Counted from the stretch's first letter, positions 1-7,310 are shown. The stretch is DNA of 10,477 nt from Candidatus Omnitrophota bacterium (GCA_023818555.1 JAMWCG010000023.1:1-10477); one strand, 5' to 3'. Notes: a model not told the origin generated them from the letters alone. Translations and numbers: made by a program.

Positions 1-65
1 ACCGTTTTTATTTAATAGAGAATAAGGAGAAATTGGGAAGTTAATTTGTTTAAACTTTTCAAAAC

Positions 66-94
66 TTGACAATTTATCTCTTTCGTGTTATACT
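66..94 (+). promoter_or_regulatory. Sigma-70-type extended -10 promoter of the CHASE2/PP2C gene
   Basis: A perfect -35 (TTGACA, 66-71) is separated by exactly 17 nt from a -10 (TATACT, 89-94). A TG at 86-87 gives the extended -10 form TGTTATACT. Transcription would start near 101, leaving a leader of about 20 nt that carries the AAAGGGAGG ribosome site (104-112) and then the ATG at 123. The stretch before it (1-65) is AT-rich and shows no recognisable coding sequence or hairpin. The match is strong enough that high constitutive expression is a reasonable inference. Transcription itself has not been shown. Confidence 0.75.
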
Positions 95-122
95 TTACCT
101 TAGAAAGGGAGGTTTTTAACTG

Positions 123-1931
123 ATGAAACGGTGGCAGAAAGTCTATCTAAGTTTCTTTAGTTTAGGATTTCTTTTTTTAATCTTCAGCTCTCTCTGGGGT
201 CTTTGTGCCTGTTGGGAAAGAAAATGGTTTGATTGGTTTTTAAGATTTAAGCCCCGCGGAAAGATTCCCTCTGAGATAATCCTGGTAGAAATAGATGAAG
301 CGCTGAAAGCCGAAGGACTCTGGCCTTGGAAAAGAGAGTGGCTAGTATATTTAATAAATTATTTAAGTGCTCTGGGGACAAAAGCAATCTGGGTAGATTC
401 TTCCCTGAAGAATTATCTCTTTGAGGAACACCCACTTTTAAAGTCTGCCCAGGCGAGAACCTCCCTATTTTATCCCCGCGGAGATTCTTTGGAAACCGTA
501 GGAGAAGACCTTTTTTTTGACCGGGATGGGAAAATTCGTCGCTACCGTCTATATAGAGATTCCCTGATTCGGCAGATTTATTTTGTCTACAAGGGAGAAG
601 AAAAAAATCTCCCGGAAGAGTTTTTAATCCATTACCATAAATGGGGTTATGGAGAAATAGAAAAATATTCTTATTTTGATTTAGTGCTTTCTATTTTTTT
701 ACTTTCCCGGCAGGAAAACCCCCGTATAGATTTCTCTCGTTTTAAAGACAAGATTTGTGTGATTGCGCTTGCTCCGGAGATAGAGAATAAGTTTTATCCC
801 ACCCCCTTTTATTTAGCTTCTCCCTTAGAGATTCGTCTCCAGGTTTTGAGCAATCTTCTTAGAGAAGATTTTTTATATCCCCTTAAACGGGGAGAAAATA
901 CCGCTATTCTTTTGTGGATTTCTCTTTTAAGCCTATGGGTTTTTACAAAACTGAAATGGCCTAAAAGGATAATCTTCTGGTTTTTCTTGGGCATTGCTTA
1001 TCTCACTATTTCTTTTGCACTTTTTTTCTTTTTGCGGATCTATATGGATAATTTTCTCCCCCTCTCTGGAATAAGTTATGTTTTTCTGGCGGTTAGTCTC
1101 TATTATCATAGCCAGGAGAGAGTGCTCCGAATTGAGGAGAAGAGAAAGGAACTCGCGCGCAGACTCAAGAATGAAACCCTGGTCAATCACAGTTTATTTA
1201 CTGAGGATTTAGAGCTCCTGATTAAATCCTCCTCCTCGGATAAGGTGGAGGGAGACTTTTTTGATATTGTAAAATTTGATGACCATCGCTTAGGAGTATT
1301 ACTGGGGAAGGCAGCCGGAAATAATTTAGAGGCTGTCAACTATATTATAAAACTGGTCAATGAATTCCGTCTTCACGCTCCTCTCCATAAGCGACCACGG
1401 GTAGTTTTAAATGAGATAAACAATATCCTTTTTAGCGAGAGCACAAAAGGGATGTATGCTACTGCTATATATCTTATCCTTGATACTGAAAAGCAAATTT
1501 TAAGTATCACCAACGCTGGACACGAGCCCTTACTTCTGATTAACGAAGATAACCAGGAAGTTACAATTTATGAAGCAATGGATTCCACACCCTTGGGGAT
1601 AGCCAGAAATGTTAATTTTCCCGATGCGGAATTGAGTTTAAAAAAAATAGATTTAGTAGTAGGTTTTACTTCGGGAGTAGTGGAAGTAAAGAATAGGGAG
1701 GGTAGGGAATTTGGTATCCATAACTTAAAAGAGGTGATTCTGCAATATCGCACCTGGAATATAAACAAATTGATGAATAAAATCTTTGAAAAAATCCATC
1801 GTTTTAGTCAAGGGCAGAAGATTTCTCAGGAATGTAGTCTTCTGCTCATAAAAATAAAAGAAAAACCGCTTAAAAAAGAGGAAGTGGTTTATGAAGAAAG
1901 AAAAACCTCTCTTGAAGAAATTGCTCAATAA
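123..1931 (+). CDS. CHASE2-domain membrane protein with degenerate SpoIIE/RsbU-type PP2C domain
   Basis: This 602-residue protein is probably an envelope sensor. A membrane segment (about 11-29) leads into a CHASE2-like extracytoplasmic domain (about 36-255). Signs of CHASE2 are the IILVEID strand at 52-58, WPWKREW at 67-73, FFDRDGKIRR at 131-140, and a late FKDKICVIALAP strand (207-218) followed by a TP motif (227-228). Three membrane segments follow (about 259-275, 282-304, 311-327), as is usual for CHASE2 proteins, then a charged linker (330-352) and a PP2C/SpoIIE-like domain (about 365-578). The phosphatase keeps GDFFD (377-381) and NAGHEP (464-469). The aspartate motifs that bind metal in this family are changed: GD to GK (395-396), TDG to TSG (516-518) and DD to QE (569-570). 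It is therefore probably catalytically dead. In RsbU/SpoIIE relatives this domain dephosphorylates an anti-sigma-factor antagonist, and here it may only bind a partner. The start is fixed by AAAGGGAGG 10 nt upstream. Domain assignment is fairly sure; biological role is unknown. Confidence 0.85.
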   Translation: MKRWQKVYLSFFSLGFLFLIFSSLWGLCACWERKWFDWFLRFKPRGKIPSEIILVEIDEALKAEGLWPWKREWLVYLINYLSALGTKAIWVDSSLKNYLFEEHPLLKSAQARTSLFYPRGDSLETVGEDLFFDRDGKIRRYRLYRDSLIRQIYFVYKGEEKNLPEEFLIHYHKWGYGEIEKYSYFDLVLSIFLLSRQENPRIDFSRFKDKICVIALAPEIENKFYPTPFYLASPLEIRLQVLSNLLREDFLYPLKRGENTAILLWISLLSLWVFTKLKWPKRIIFWFFLGIAYLTISFALFFFLRIYMDNFLPLSGISYVFLAVSLYYHSQERVLRIEEKRKELARRLKNETLVNHSLFTEDLELLIKSSSSDKVEGDFFDIVKFDDHRLGVLLGKAAGNNLEAVNYIIKLVNEFRLHAPLHKRPRVVLNEINNILFSESTKGMYATAIYLILDTEKQILSITNAGHEPLLLINEDNQEVTIYEAMDSTPLGIARNVNFPDAELSLKKIDLVVGFTSGVVEVKNREGREFGIHNLKEVILQYRTWNINKLMNKIFEKIHRFSQGQKISQECSLLLIKIKEKPLKKEEVVYEERKTSLEEIAQ

Positions 1932-2700
1932 TAAAAATAATCATCCCCAGACCGACCCTCCTCAGAGAGAGGAGGTGGTCCGTTTGCTTGTAGAGGGTAT
2001 TTCTAACTTAGAGCGGGGATTACGGATTTTAGACCGCAATCTTATCATTACTAAAAATCCCTTAGACATCTTAGCGGTAGACCTTTTAGGTGAACTGGTG
2101 ATTATAGAGTTAGAGACCGCGGGAGAGGAAACAGTTATCCTGCGTGCTCTGGAGCATTTTGACTGGATTCTTAATAATCTCAGTTCCGTGGTGCAAAAAT
2201 ATAATCGTGAAAAGATAGATATTACCCTTGCTCCCCGAATTATAATTATTGCCAAGAATTTTGATGAGCATTTTGTGCGGAAGCTCAGTTACATTAATAC
2301 CACGCGGATTGAACTTTATGAATACGAGTTAAAGAATGAAGAGGGCATTACCCGGTTTAATCTTAAGCCTTATGCTCTCAACGGGTTAAGCGAGAAAAGA
2401 ATTGAATTGAGTCAGCCCTCATTGGAGGACCTCTTAAATTTTATTCGCAATTTAGGATTAAGGCAATTATGTCAAAGGATTATTAGAGTGGTACGAGAAA
2501 AACATCAGGGAGCGCTGGTGAATACTCTGCGGGGGTTCATTGAGATACAGGAGAAAGATAAAGTCATCCTGCGGATTTATCCCCAGAGAGATTTTTTCTG
2601 GATAAGTTTTTCTCCACAGGGGAAATGGCAGGGAATAAAAATAGACAACCTAAAGACAGGGGAAGGGATACTTGCGAAAGTTACGCACCCAACCCATTGA
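1891..2700 (+). CDS. NucS/PD-(D/E)XK-like protein with altered catalytic lysine
   Basis: This 269-residue soluble protein has a core (about 38-162) resembling the NucS/DUF91 branch of the PD-(D/E)XK nuclease superfamily. The signs are LDILAVD (58-64) followed by GELVIIELET (67-76), then a helix, RALEHFDWI, typical of these proteins, and a PRIIIIA strand (115-121). The acidic pair D59 and E73 is spaced as expected, but the third residue of the ExK motif is glutamate (E75), so nuclease activity is doubtful. The C-terminal third (about 175-269) is unassigned; its LEDLLNFIRNLG helix only faintly recalls DUF5655-type domains. The first 41 bp overlap the end of the CHASE2 gene in another frame, which suggests translational coupling, and the start has AGAGGA at 1877-1882. 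A TTG at 1984 preceded by AGGAGGTG (1970-1977) is an alternative start that would remove 31 residues of basic, proline-containing leader. The gene converges on thpR with 6 bp between the stops. Fold call moderate, function unknown. Confidence 0.75.
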   Translation: MKKEKPLLKKLLNNKNNHPQTDPPQREEVVRLLVEGISNLERGLRILDRNLIITKNPLDILAVDLLGELVIIELETAGEETVILRALEHFDWILNNLSSVVQKYNREKIDITLAPRIIIIAKNFDEHFVRKLSYINTTRIELYEYELKNEEGITRFNLKPYALNGLSEKRIELSQPSLEDLLNFIRNLGLRQLCQRIIRVVREKHQGALVNTLRGFIEIQEKDKVILRIYPQRDFFWISFSPQGKWQGIKIDNLKTGEGILAKVTHPTH

Positions 2701-2706
2701 ATCTAT

Positions 2707-3294
2707 TTACCTTATCTCCTCCACCCCCGGGGTGGAAGAAAGGTTGAACTGGGCAAGGGCAGTATAGATTGGTCCTGCCGGGGTAAGCTGGCTTCTAAAG
2801 AGGATACACTCTTTTAAATCCATTATACTTTTTATTTTAAAATTTTCCCTCTCTTTAATTGCCCTTTTTAATTTATCTCTATTCTTAGAGGAGCGCACCC
2901 TCCCCAGGGTGAGATGGCAAGAAAATGGTCGTCTCTCTTTAGGAAAGCCGAGTTTCTGTAGTTCATCATCTATCTTCATCGCCAGTTTAACCATTTCTTC
3001 TTTCCCTTTCTCTATTCCTACCCAGACCACACGCGGAAATTCTAAGTTAGGAAAGACCCCTAAACCCTGAAAAGCTATTTCAAAAGATTTTATCTCCTGC
3101 GTAATTCTTCTTAAGTTTTCTTTTATTAGCTCAATCTTTTCTGCCTCTACTTCTCCTAAGAATTTTAAAGTAAGATGCATATTCTTTGACTCAACCCATT
3201 TAACATCTGCTTCGGTTTTTTTTAATTCTTCCTGGATTTGAACTATCTCTTTGCGCACTTCCTCAGAGATTTCTACAGCAATAAATGTCCGCAT
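2707..3294 (-). CDS. thpR: RNA 2',3'-cyclic phosphodiesterase (2H phosphoesterase family)
   Basis: The 195-residue product is a cytoplasmic 2H-family phosphoesterase, known as ThpR or LigT (older name 2'-5' RNA ligase). It opens 2',3'-cyclic phosphate RNA ends to 2'-phosphates. Both signature HxTx motifs are present: HLTL at 40-43 in HLTLKFLG, and HLTL at 127-130 in HLTLGRV. They lie about 87 residues apart as expected, and the N-terminus MRTFIAVEIS is typical. Length is slightly above the usual 175-190 because of a short tail after ALAQF. The gene lies 25 bp downstream of cinA on the same strand and is almost certainly cotranscribed with it. No good Shine-Dalgarno sits before the ATG (the leader reads TTCCTCTTAAAAG), so translation may be weak or coupled to the end of cinA. 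cinA-thpR next to recA is a recurrent bacterial arrangement. Identification is secure; the physiological RNA substrate is not known for this organism. Confidence 0.93.
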   Translation of the reverse strand: MRTFIAVEISEEVRKEIVQIQEELKKTEADVKWVESKNMHLTLKFLGEVEAEKIELIKENLRRITQEIKSFEIAFQGLGVFPNLEFPRVVWVGIEKGKEEMVKLAMKIDDELQKLGFPKERRPFSCHLTLGRVRSSKNRDKLKRAIKERENFKIKSIMDLKECILFRSQLTPAGPIYTALAQFNLSSTPGVEEIR

Positions 3295-3319
3295 CTTTTA
3301 AGAGGAATAATGGTTGCCC

Positions 3320-4591
3320 TTATCTTTTTCTCCGTAATGCTGGTTGTTCTTTAGCGTTTAACAAAGATTGTCTGAGCATTTCCAGTGCCTCTTGAGAGGC
3401 ATTCATTTTTACATTTAATCTATCTCCTAAAAAATGGAATTCTTTAACCAGGGTTTTATTCTCTGTAGAGAGTGCAATATAAACCAAACCCACAGGTTTT
3501 CTTAAAGAGCCACCTTTTGGTCCGGCAATTCCCGTGATACCTATGCCGATGTCCGTTTTTGTCAATTTGCGAATGTTTTTTGCCATAGCCTCCGCCACCT
3601 CCCTGCTTACCGCTCCATATTTTCTAATGAGTTCAGAAGGAATCTTAAGTAGTCTTACTTTCTCGGTATTGGAATAAGCGATGACTCCCGAAATAAAATA
3701 GCGCGAACTTCCCGAGACATTGGTTATGCGATGGGCAAGCAAACCTCCGCTGCAGGACTCGGCAACTGCCAGAGACTTTCTTTTTTTAAATAAGAGCTTC
3801 CCCACTACCTCTTCCAAGGTCTCTTTATCTTTTCCGAAAATATACGGTCCCAGGCGCTGGCTAATTATTCTCTCCAGGGAAGCGATTTTCTGGAGAGCCC
3901 TGCTTCGGTTTTTTGCCTGCGTGGTAATCTTCAATTCTATTTCTCCGGGATGGGCATACACTCCTACTGCAAGTGAAGGCTTTGACTTCCAGAGGTCTTT
4001 TATTCTTTCTTCAATTTCTGATTCAGAGAGCCCGGCGAATTTCAGCGTTCGGGTAAAGATAACTTCTCTTATTTTAAGTCTCTCTTTTATAAAAGGGACT
4101 ACTCTTTCCTCAAACATTGGGATTAATTCAGAAGGAGGACCGGGGAGAGCAATTAAGAATTTTTTATTTTTCTTCAGGATAAATCCCGGAGCAGTGCCTA
4201 CTCTATTTTCCAAGATGTAGGAACCAACGGGAAGGTATGCCTGGCGTCTGTTAATGGGGGGCATTTTGAGGCCACGCCGGGTAAAGTGGTTTTTTATTTG
4301 GAAGAAAATTTTTTTATTGAATACCAAATGGCATTGGAAAGTCTTAGCAATGGTTTTTAGGGTAATGTCGTCCCCGGTGGGACCAAGGCCACCCGTGGTG
4401 ATGATTATTTCTGAGCGTTGCCAAGCTTGGTTTAGCAGGAAAGAGAGCCTTCTCGGATGGTCCCCCACCGTGGATTGAAAATAGACCTCAATCCCTAATT
4501 CTGTCAATTTTCTGGAAAGATAGCTGGCATTGGTATTAACAATCTGACCACATAAAATTTCTGTTCCGATAGAGATAATCTCCGCCTTCAT
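3320..4591 (-). CDS. cinA: CinA-type nicotinamide-nucleotide amidase / pyrophosphatase
   Basis: Two-domain CinA of 423 residues from the ATG at 4591. A TTG at 4618 would add nine residues, but family members begin at MKAEIISIGTEIL, so the ATG is preferred. The N-terminal MoCF-like domain (about 1-165) shows GTEIL, the NTNA motif (19-22) and TTGGLGPTGDD (65-75); in this family it hydrolyses ADP-ribose and related pyrophosphates. A linker region leads to the C-terminal PncC domain (about 260-410) with AESCSGG (277-283), containing the likely catalytic serine, and ITGIAGP (352-358). This domain deamidates nicotinamide mononucleotide to nicotinate mononucleotide for NAD salvage. The usual SCTGG is SCSGG here, a conservative change. 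The gene is divergent from recA across a 166-bp control region, and thpR follows it. CinA's historical link to competence and RecA comes from gene order in Gram-positive bacteria; the enzymatic role is the better supported one. Confidence 0.93.
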   Translation of the reverse strand: MKAEIISIGTEILCGQIVNTNASYLSRKLTELGIEVYFQSTVGDHPRRLSFLLNQAWQRSEIIITTGGLGPTGDDITLKTIAKTFQCHLVFNKKIFFQIKNHFTRRGLKMPPINRRQAYLPVGSYILENRVGTAPGFILKKNKKFLIALPGPPSELIPMFEERVVPFIKERLKIREVIFTRTLKFAGLSESEIEERIKDLWKSKPSLAVGVYAHPGEIELKITTQAKNRSRALQKIASLERIISQRLGPYIFGKDKETLEEVVGKLLFKKRKSLAVAESCSGGLLAHRITNVSGSSRYFISGVIAYSNTEKVRLLKIPSELIRKYGAVSREVAEAMAKNIRKLTKTDIGIGITGIAGPKGGSLRKPVGLVYIALSTENKTLVKEFHFLGDRLNVKMNASQEALEMLRQSLLNAKEQPALRRKR

Positions 4592-4617
4592 TTTTCTTAA
4601 GTATAAAATAAATCTCA

Positions 4618-4646
4618 ATAAAAAACAACCAGATTTTTCTTTACAA
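4618..4646 (-). promoter_or_regulatory. Weak candidate promoter for cinA-thpR
   Basis: Reading the minus strand, TTGTAA (4646-4641) and TTTTAT (4623-4618) are 17 nt apart and would start transcription about 20 nt before the cinA ATG. The -10 match is poor. A competing -10, TATACT (4604-4599), lacks a clear -35 and would give an almost leaderless mRNA. Either choice agrees with the lack of a good Shine-Dalgarno before cinA. The -35 named here overlaps the recA -35 on the other strand, so the two directions could compete. Low certainty. Confidence 0.25.
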
Positions 4647-4654
4647 AGAAAAAT
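4633..4654. repeat. 22-bp perfect palindrome, possible operator
   Basis: Left arm ATTTTTCTTT (4633-4642), two-base centre AC, right arm AAAGAAAAAT (4645-4654): ten of ten positions pair. It has the size and symmetry of a binding site for a dimeric regulator. It covers the recA -35 (4640-4645), so a bound protein would block recA and could also affect divergent cinA. It is neither the E. coli LexA box (CTGT-N8-ACAG) nor the Bacillus GAAC-N4-GTTC type. No T-run follows it, and its location upstream of the start site argues against a terminator. The structure is certain; the operator role is inferred. Confidence 0.55.
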
Positions 4655-4668
4655 GAAAAGAATATAAT
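4640..4668 (+). promoter_or_regulatory. recA promoter
   Basis: TTTACA (4640-4645), a 17-nt spacer and a perfect TATAAT (4663-4668) make a good sigma-70 promoter. Transcription would start near 4675 and give a leader of about 80 nt ending in the strong AAAGGAGGT site (4745-4753), five bases before the recA ATG. The leader has a seven-T run (4734-4740), but I find no stable stem before it, so I do not call an attenuator. The -35 sits in a perfect palindrome, which suggests repression. Confidence 0.7.
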
Positions 4669-4757
4669 TTTAGCAAGATAGTCAGTGTATTTACCTCTAA
4701 ATTTTATCAAAGAATCTGTGAGAAGAGTAGATATTTTTTTAACGAAAGGAGGTAGTT

Positions 4758-5771
4758 ATGGCCGAGGTAAAAGAGAAAAAAGAGTTAAAGACAGAGAAAG
4801 ACCGTGCACTGGAACTTGCACTTGCCCAGATTGAGAAACAATTTGGTAAAGGTTCAATTATGAAATTGGGGCAAGAAACAAAACTGGAAGTCCCCGCAAT
4901 TCCCACCGGCTCCCTTGCTCTGGATTATGCTATTGGGGTAGGTGGAGTTCCCCGGGGGAGGGTGGTGGAGATCTTTGGTCCGGAGTCTTCAGGAAAAACC
5001 ACCCTTGCCTTGAGTATCATCAGCCAGACCCAGCGTTCAGGAGGAGTGGCTGCCTTTATTGATGCCGAACATGCCTTAGACCCTACCTATGCCAAAAAAG
5101 TGGGCGTAAACTTAGATGATTTATTGATTTCCCAGCCAGATACCGGAGAACAGGCTTTAGAGATTGCGGAAACTCTGGTCCGTTCTAATGCGGTGGATGT
5201 AATTGTGATTGATTCGGTAGCAGCTTTGGTTCCCCGTGCAGAGATTGAAGGAGAAATGGGGGACCAATTGGTAGGGCTCCAGGCAAGACTTATGTCCCAG
5301 GCGATGCGTAAACTTACCGCAGCCATAAGCAAATCTAAGACCTGTGTAATTTTTATTAATCAGATTAGAGAAAAGATTGGGATTATGTTTGGGAACCCAG
5401 AGACTACCCCCGGAGGAAGGGCATTAAAGTTTTATGCCTCGGTAAGAATAGACCTGAGGAAGCAGGAGACTATAAAAGCAGGAGAAAATATTATCGGGAG
5501 CCGTATTCGGGCAAAAGTAGTAAAAAATAAAGTTGCCCCTCCTTTTCAGCAGGCTGATTTTGATATCTATTATGAAGAAGGAATATCTAAAGAAAGTGGG
5601 ATTATTGATATAGGTACAGAATTGGGAATAATTCAGAAATCGGGTGCCTGGCTGGTTTACGAAGATAAAAAATTGGGTCAGGGGAAAGATAACGCCCGAA
5701 TTTTCTTAAAAGAAAATCCCAAGATTTATCAGGAGATTGAGGAGAAAATAAGAGAGAAGAAGTCTGCTTGA
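4758..5771 (+). CDS. recA: RecA recombinase
   Basis: This 337-residue protein is the ATP-dependent DNA strand-exchange protein of homologous recombination and co-protease of the SOS response. All hallmarks are present: an N-terminal helix with [18 protein letters not shown] (about 21-38), Walker A GPESSGKT (74-81), [10 protein letters not shown] (100-109), Walker [13 protein letters not shown] (148-159), [13 protein letters not shown] (175-187), loop L2 with NQIREKIG and [12 protein letters not shown] (201-228), and the C-terminal KSGAW (294-298). The C-terminus is short and of mixed charge ([10 protein letters not shown]), without the long acidic tail that restrains E. coli RecA, so filament loading may be less autoinhibited. 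The start is clear from AAAGGAGGT five bases upstream. It is the first gene of a likely recA-htrA-recX-alaS operon. No intein, frameshift or missing residue is seen. Confidence 0.98.
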   Translation: MAEVKEKKELKTEKDRALELALAQIEKQFGKGSIMKLGQETKLEVPAIPTGSLALDYAIGVGGVPRGRVVEIFGPESSGKTTLALSIISQTQRSGGVAAFIDAEHALDPTYAKKVGVNLDDLLISQPDTGEQALEIAETLVRSNAVDVIVIDSVAALVPRAEIEGEMGDQLVGLQARLMSQAMRKLTAAISKSKTCVIFINQIREKIGIMFGNPETTPGGRALKFYASVRIDLRKQETIKAGENIIGSRIRAKVVKNKVAPPFQQADFDIYYEEGISKESGIIDIGTELGIIQKSGAWLVYEDKKLGQGKDNARIFLKENPKIYQEIEEKIREKKSA

Positions 5772-5788
5772 ATTACCTAGGAGAGGCA

Positions 5789-5821
5789 ATGAATTTAGCC
5801 AATAGAGGAGGTGGAGAATGA
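5789..5821 (+). CDS. Possible 10-codon leader ORF before htrA
   Basis: An ATG at 5789 is preceded by AGGAGAGG (5779-5786) at good spacing. It opens a 10-residue frame, MNLANRGGGE, whose TGA overlaps the htrA ATG as ATGA (5818-5821). The htrA Shine-Dalgarno AGAGGAGGTGG (5804-5814) lies inside the mini-ORF. Ribosomes finishing it could restart on htrA, so it could tune protease translation. The glycine run may simply be the Shine-Dalgarno read as codons (GGA GGT GGA), and a chance ORF of this length is easy to obtain. Low confidence. Confidence 0.3.
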   Translation: MNLANRGGGE

Positions 5822-7302
5822 AATTGAGGTTAGATAAAAAAACATCTCTTAGTCTATTGATTATGGGTTTGGTGACCGGAATACTCTCTGGAATAGTTAT
5901 TACTGCCCGATTTAATTTAAATCCCCAGAGCCAGGCAGTTTCCGTAGAGGAGATGGTTAATCCCGCGGTTACCTTGGAAAATGCCTTTGTGAAAGTGGCG
6001 GAAGAAGTGGGACCGGCAGTAGTAAGTATCAGTACAGAAACCACGGAAGAGATTGGAGGAAGAGAATTCTTCTTCAGTCCTTTTGGAGACGATTTCTTTG
6101 ATGAATTCTTTAAGGAATTTTTCGGAGAAATTCCCAGAAGAAAATTCAAACGCATGGGAATTGGTTCGGGCGTAATCGTGCATAGAGATGGATATATTCT
6201 TACCAATCAGCATGTGATTGAAGGAGCGCAAAAGATTGTGGTAACTTTACCGGATGGAAGGGAATTTAAGGGCGAAGTTAAAGGAGTGGATGCACGGGGG
6301 GACTTAGCGGTAATTAAAATCAATGCCCATAATCTTCCCATAGCCAAATTGGGTAATTCTGATGCAGTAAAGATTGGTCAGTGGTCAATTGCTATTGGTA
6401 ATCCTTTTGGTTTTGCGATTAACAATCCCAAACCAACCTTAACTGTGGGTGTTGTCAGTGCTTTGAATCGCACTTTACCCCGCACAAGTAAGCGCGACCG
6501 TCTTTACACCGGCTTAATTCAGACCGATGCGGCCATAAATCCAGGAAATAGTGGAGGACCTTTAGTGAATATAAAAGGAGAGGTAATTGGAATCAATGTA
6601 GCCATTTTTACTACCAGTGGAGGTTACCAGGGAGTGGGCTTTGCCATCCCGATTAATACCGCGAAAGCAGTTTTGCAAAATCTGATTGAAGGCAAAAAGA
6701 TTTCCTACGGCTGGTTAGGAATAAACATTCAGGATATTGACGAGAAGATTATGGATTATTTTGGGCTGGAAGATAAAGAAGGGGTGATTGTAGCAGAGGT
6801 TATTTCAGATACTCCTGCAGAAAAAGCTGGGCTTAAAGAAGGAGATATTATTAAAACCTATGAAGGAGAAAAGATTAAGGATAGTAATGACTTAATGGTG
6901 AAAGTGGGTTATACGCCCGTGGGTAAAAAAGTTAAATTGGGGATAATCAGGGAAGGTAAGGAATTGGATATCGTAGTGGAGGTGGGAGAAAGACCTGAAG
7001 AGGTTAGCCTGGCAAAAGAAAAAGTTAGCGAAGTTTGGAGAGGGATGAGAGTGGAAAATTTGACTCCTGAAGAGGCTAAAAAGAGGGGATTAGAAGTCTT
7101 TCGCGGAGTAATCATCGTAAAGATTGAAGAAAATAGTCCCGCCGAAGAAGCAGGATTAAGTGAAGGAGACATAATTTTATCCATAAATAATATTTCCATT
7201 AAGAATTTGGAAGATTATCGTAAAGTAACGAATTCGCTCAAAGGAGATTGCTTAATTAGGACGCAGAGAGGCTTTGTGGTGCTAAAGGAAAAAGTCTCTT
7301 AA
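5818..7302 (+). CDS. htrA: HtrA family (DegP/DegQ-like) serine protease with two PDZ domains
   Basis: This 494-residue envelope protease/chaperone would degrade misfolded periplasmic proteins. An uncleaved-looking N-terminal membrane anchor (about 11-30) precedes the trypsin-like domain (about 55-295). The catalytic triad is H132 (TNQHVI), D162 (ARGDLAV) and S245 (GNSGGP). A phenylalanine- and acid-rich loop (about 84-104) sits where DegP carries its regulatory LA loop. PDZ1 spans about 297-390 (GWLGINIQ; PAEKAGLKEGDII) and PDZ2 about 405-492 (SPAEEAGLSEGDIIL). This is the DegP/DegQ layout. The start has AGAGGAGGTGG a few bases upstream and is certain. It follows recA by 46 bp and precedes recX by 33 bp with no visible terminator, so it appears to be read with them. 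An HtrA gene between recA and recX is unusual. Whether it belongs functionally or only hitchhikes is open. Family assignment is firm; the choice among DegP, DegQ and HtrA names is not. Confidence 0.95.
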   Translation: MKLRLDKKTSLSLLIMGLVTGILSGIVITARFNLNPQSQAVSVEEMVNPAVTLENAFVKVAEEVGPAVVSISTETTEEIGGREFFFSPFGDDFFDEFFKEFFGEIPRRKFKRMGIGSGVIVHRDGYILTNQHVIEGAQKIVVTLPDGREFKGEVKGVDARGDLAVIKINAHNLPIAKLGNSDAVKIGQWSIAIGNPFGFAINNPKPTLTVGVVSALNRTLPRTSKRDRLYTGLIQTDAAINPGNSGGPLVNIKGEVIGINVAIFTTSGGYQGVGFAIPINTAKAVLQNLIEGKKISYGWLGINIQDIDEKIMDYFGLEDKEGVIVAEVISDTPAEKAGLKEGDIIKTYEGEKIKDSNDLMVKVGYTPVGKKVKLGIIREGKELDIVVEVGERPEEVSLAKEKVSEVWRGMRVENLTPEEAKKRGLEVFRGVIIVKIEENSPAEEAGLSEGDIILSINNISIKNLEDYRKVTNSLKGDCLIRTQRGFVVLKEKVS

Positions 7303-7310
7303 GGTTATTT

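Noticed and set aside
2721..2735. CCACCCC-C-GGGGTGG inverted repeat near the convergent stops, as a bidirectional terminator
   Set aside because: The loop is only one base if fully paired, neither strand has a T-run after it, and it lies inside the thpR coding end. No terminator can be supported between the convergent genes.
3720..4220. Open frame of 166 codons on the + strand within cinA
   Set aside because: It lies entirely inside the well-supported cinA gene on the other strand and its translation shows no domain-like pattern. The same holds for other antisense frames over recA, htrA and the CHASE2 gene.
4592..4618. TTG start for cinA at 4618 adding nine residues
   Set aside because: The extension MRFILYLRK is not typical of CinA, whereas the ATG at 4591 gives the standard MKAEIISIGTEIL start.
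4692..4740. Attenuator in the recA leader
   Set aside because: There is a seven-T run at 4734-4740, but only 4-bp stems (ATCT/AGAT) or bulged pairings can be drawn before it.
4592..4757. LexA box controlling recA
   Set aside because: No CTGT-N8-ACAG or GAAC-N4-GTTC-type sequence is visible. The palindrome there has a different sequence, so it is reported only as a possible operator.
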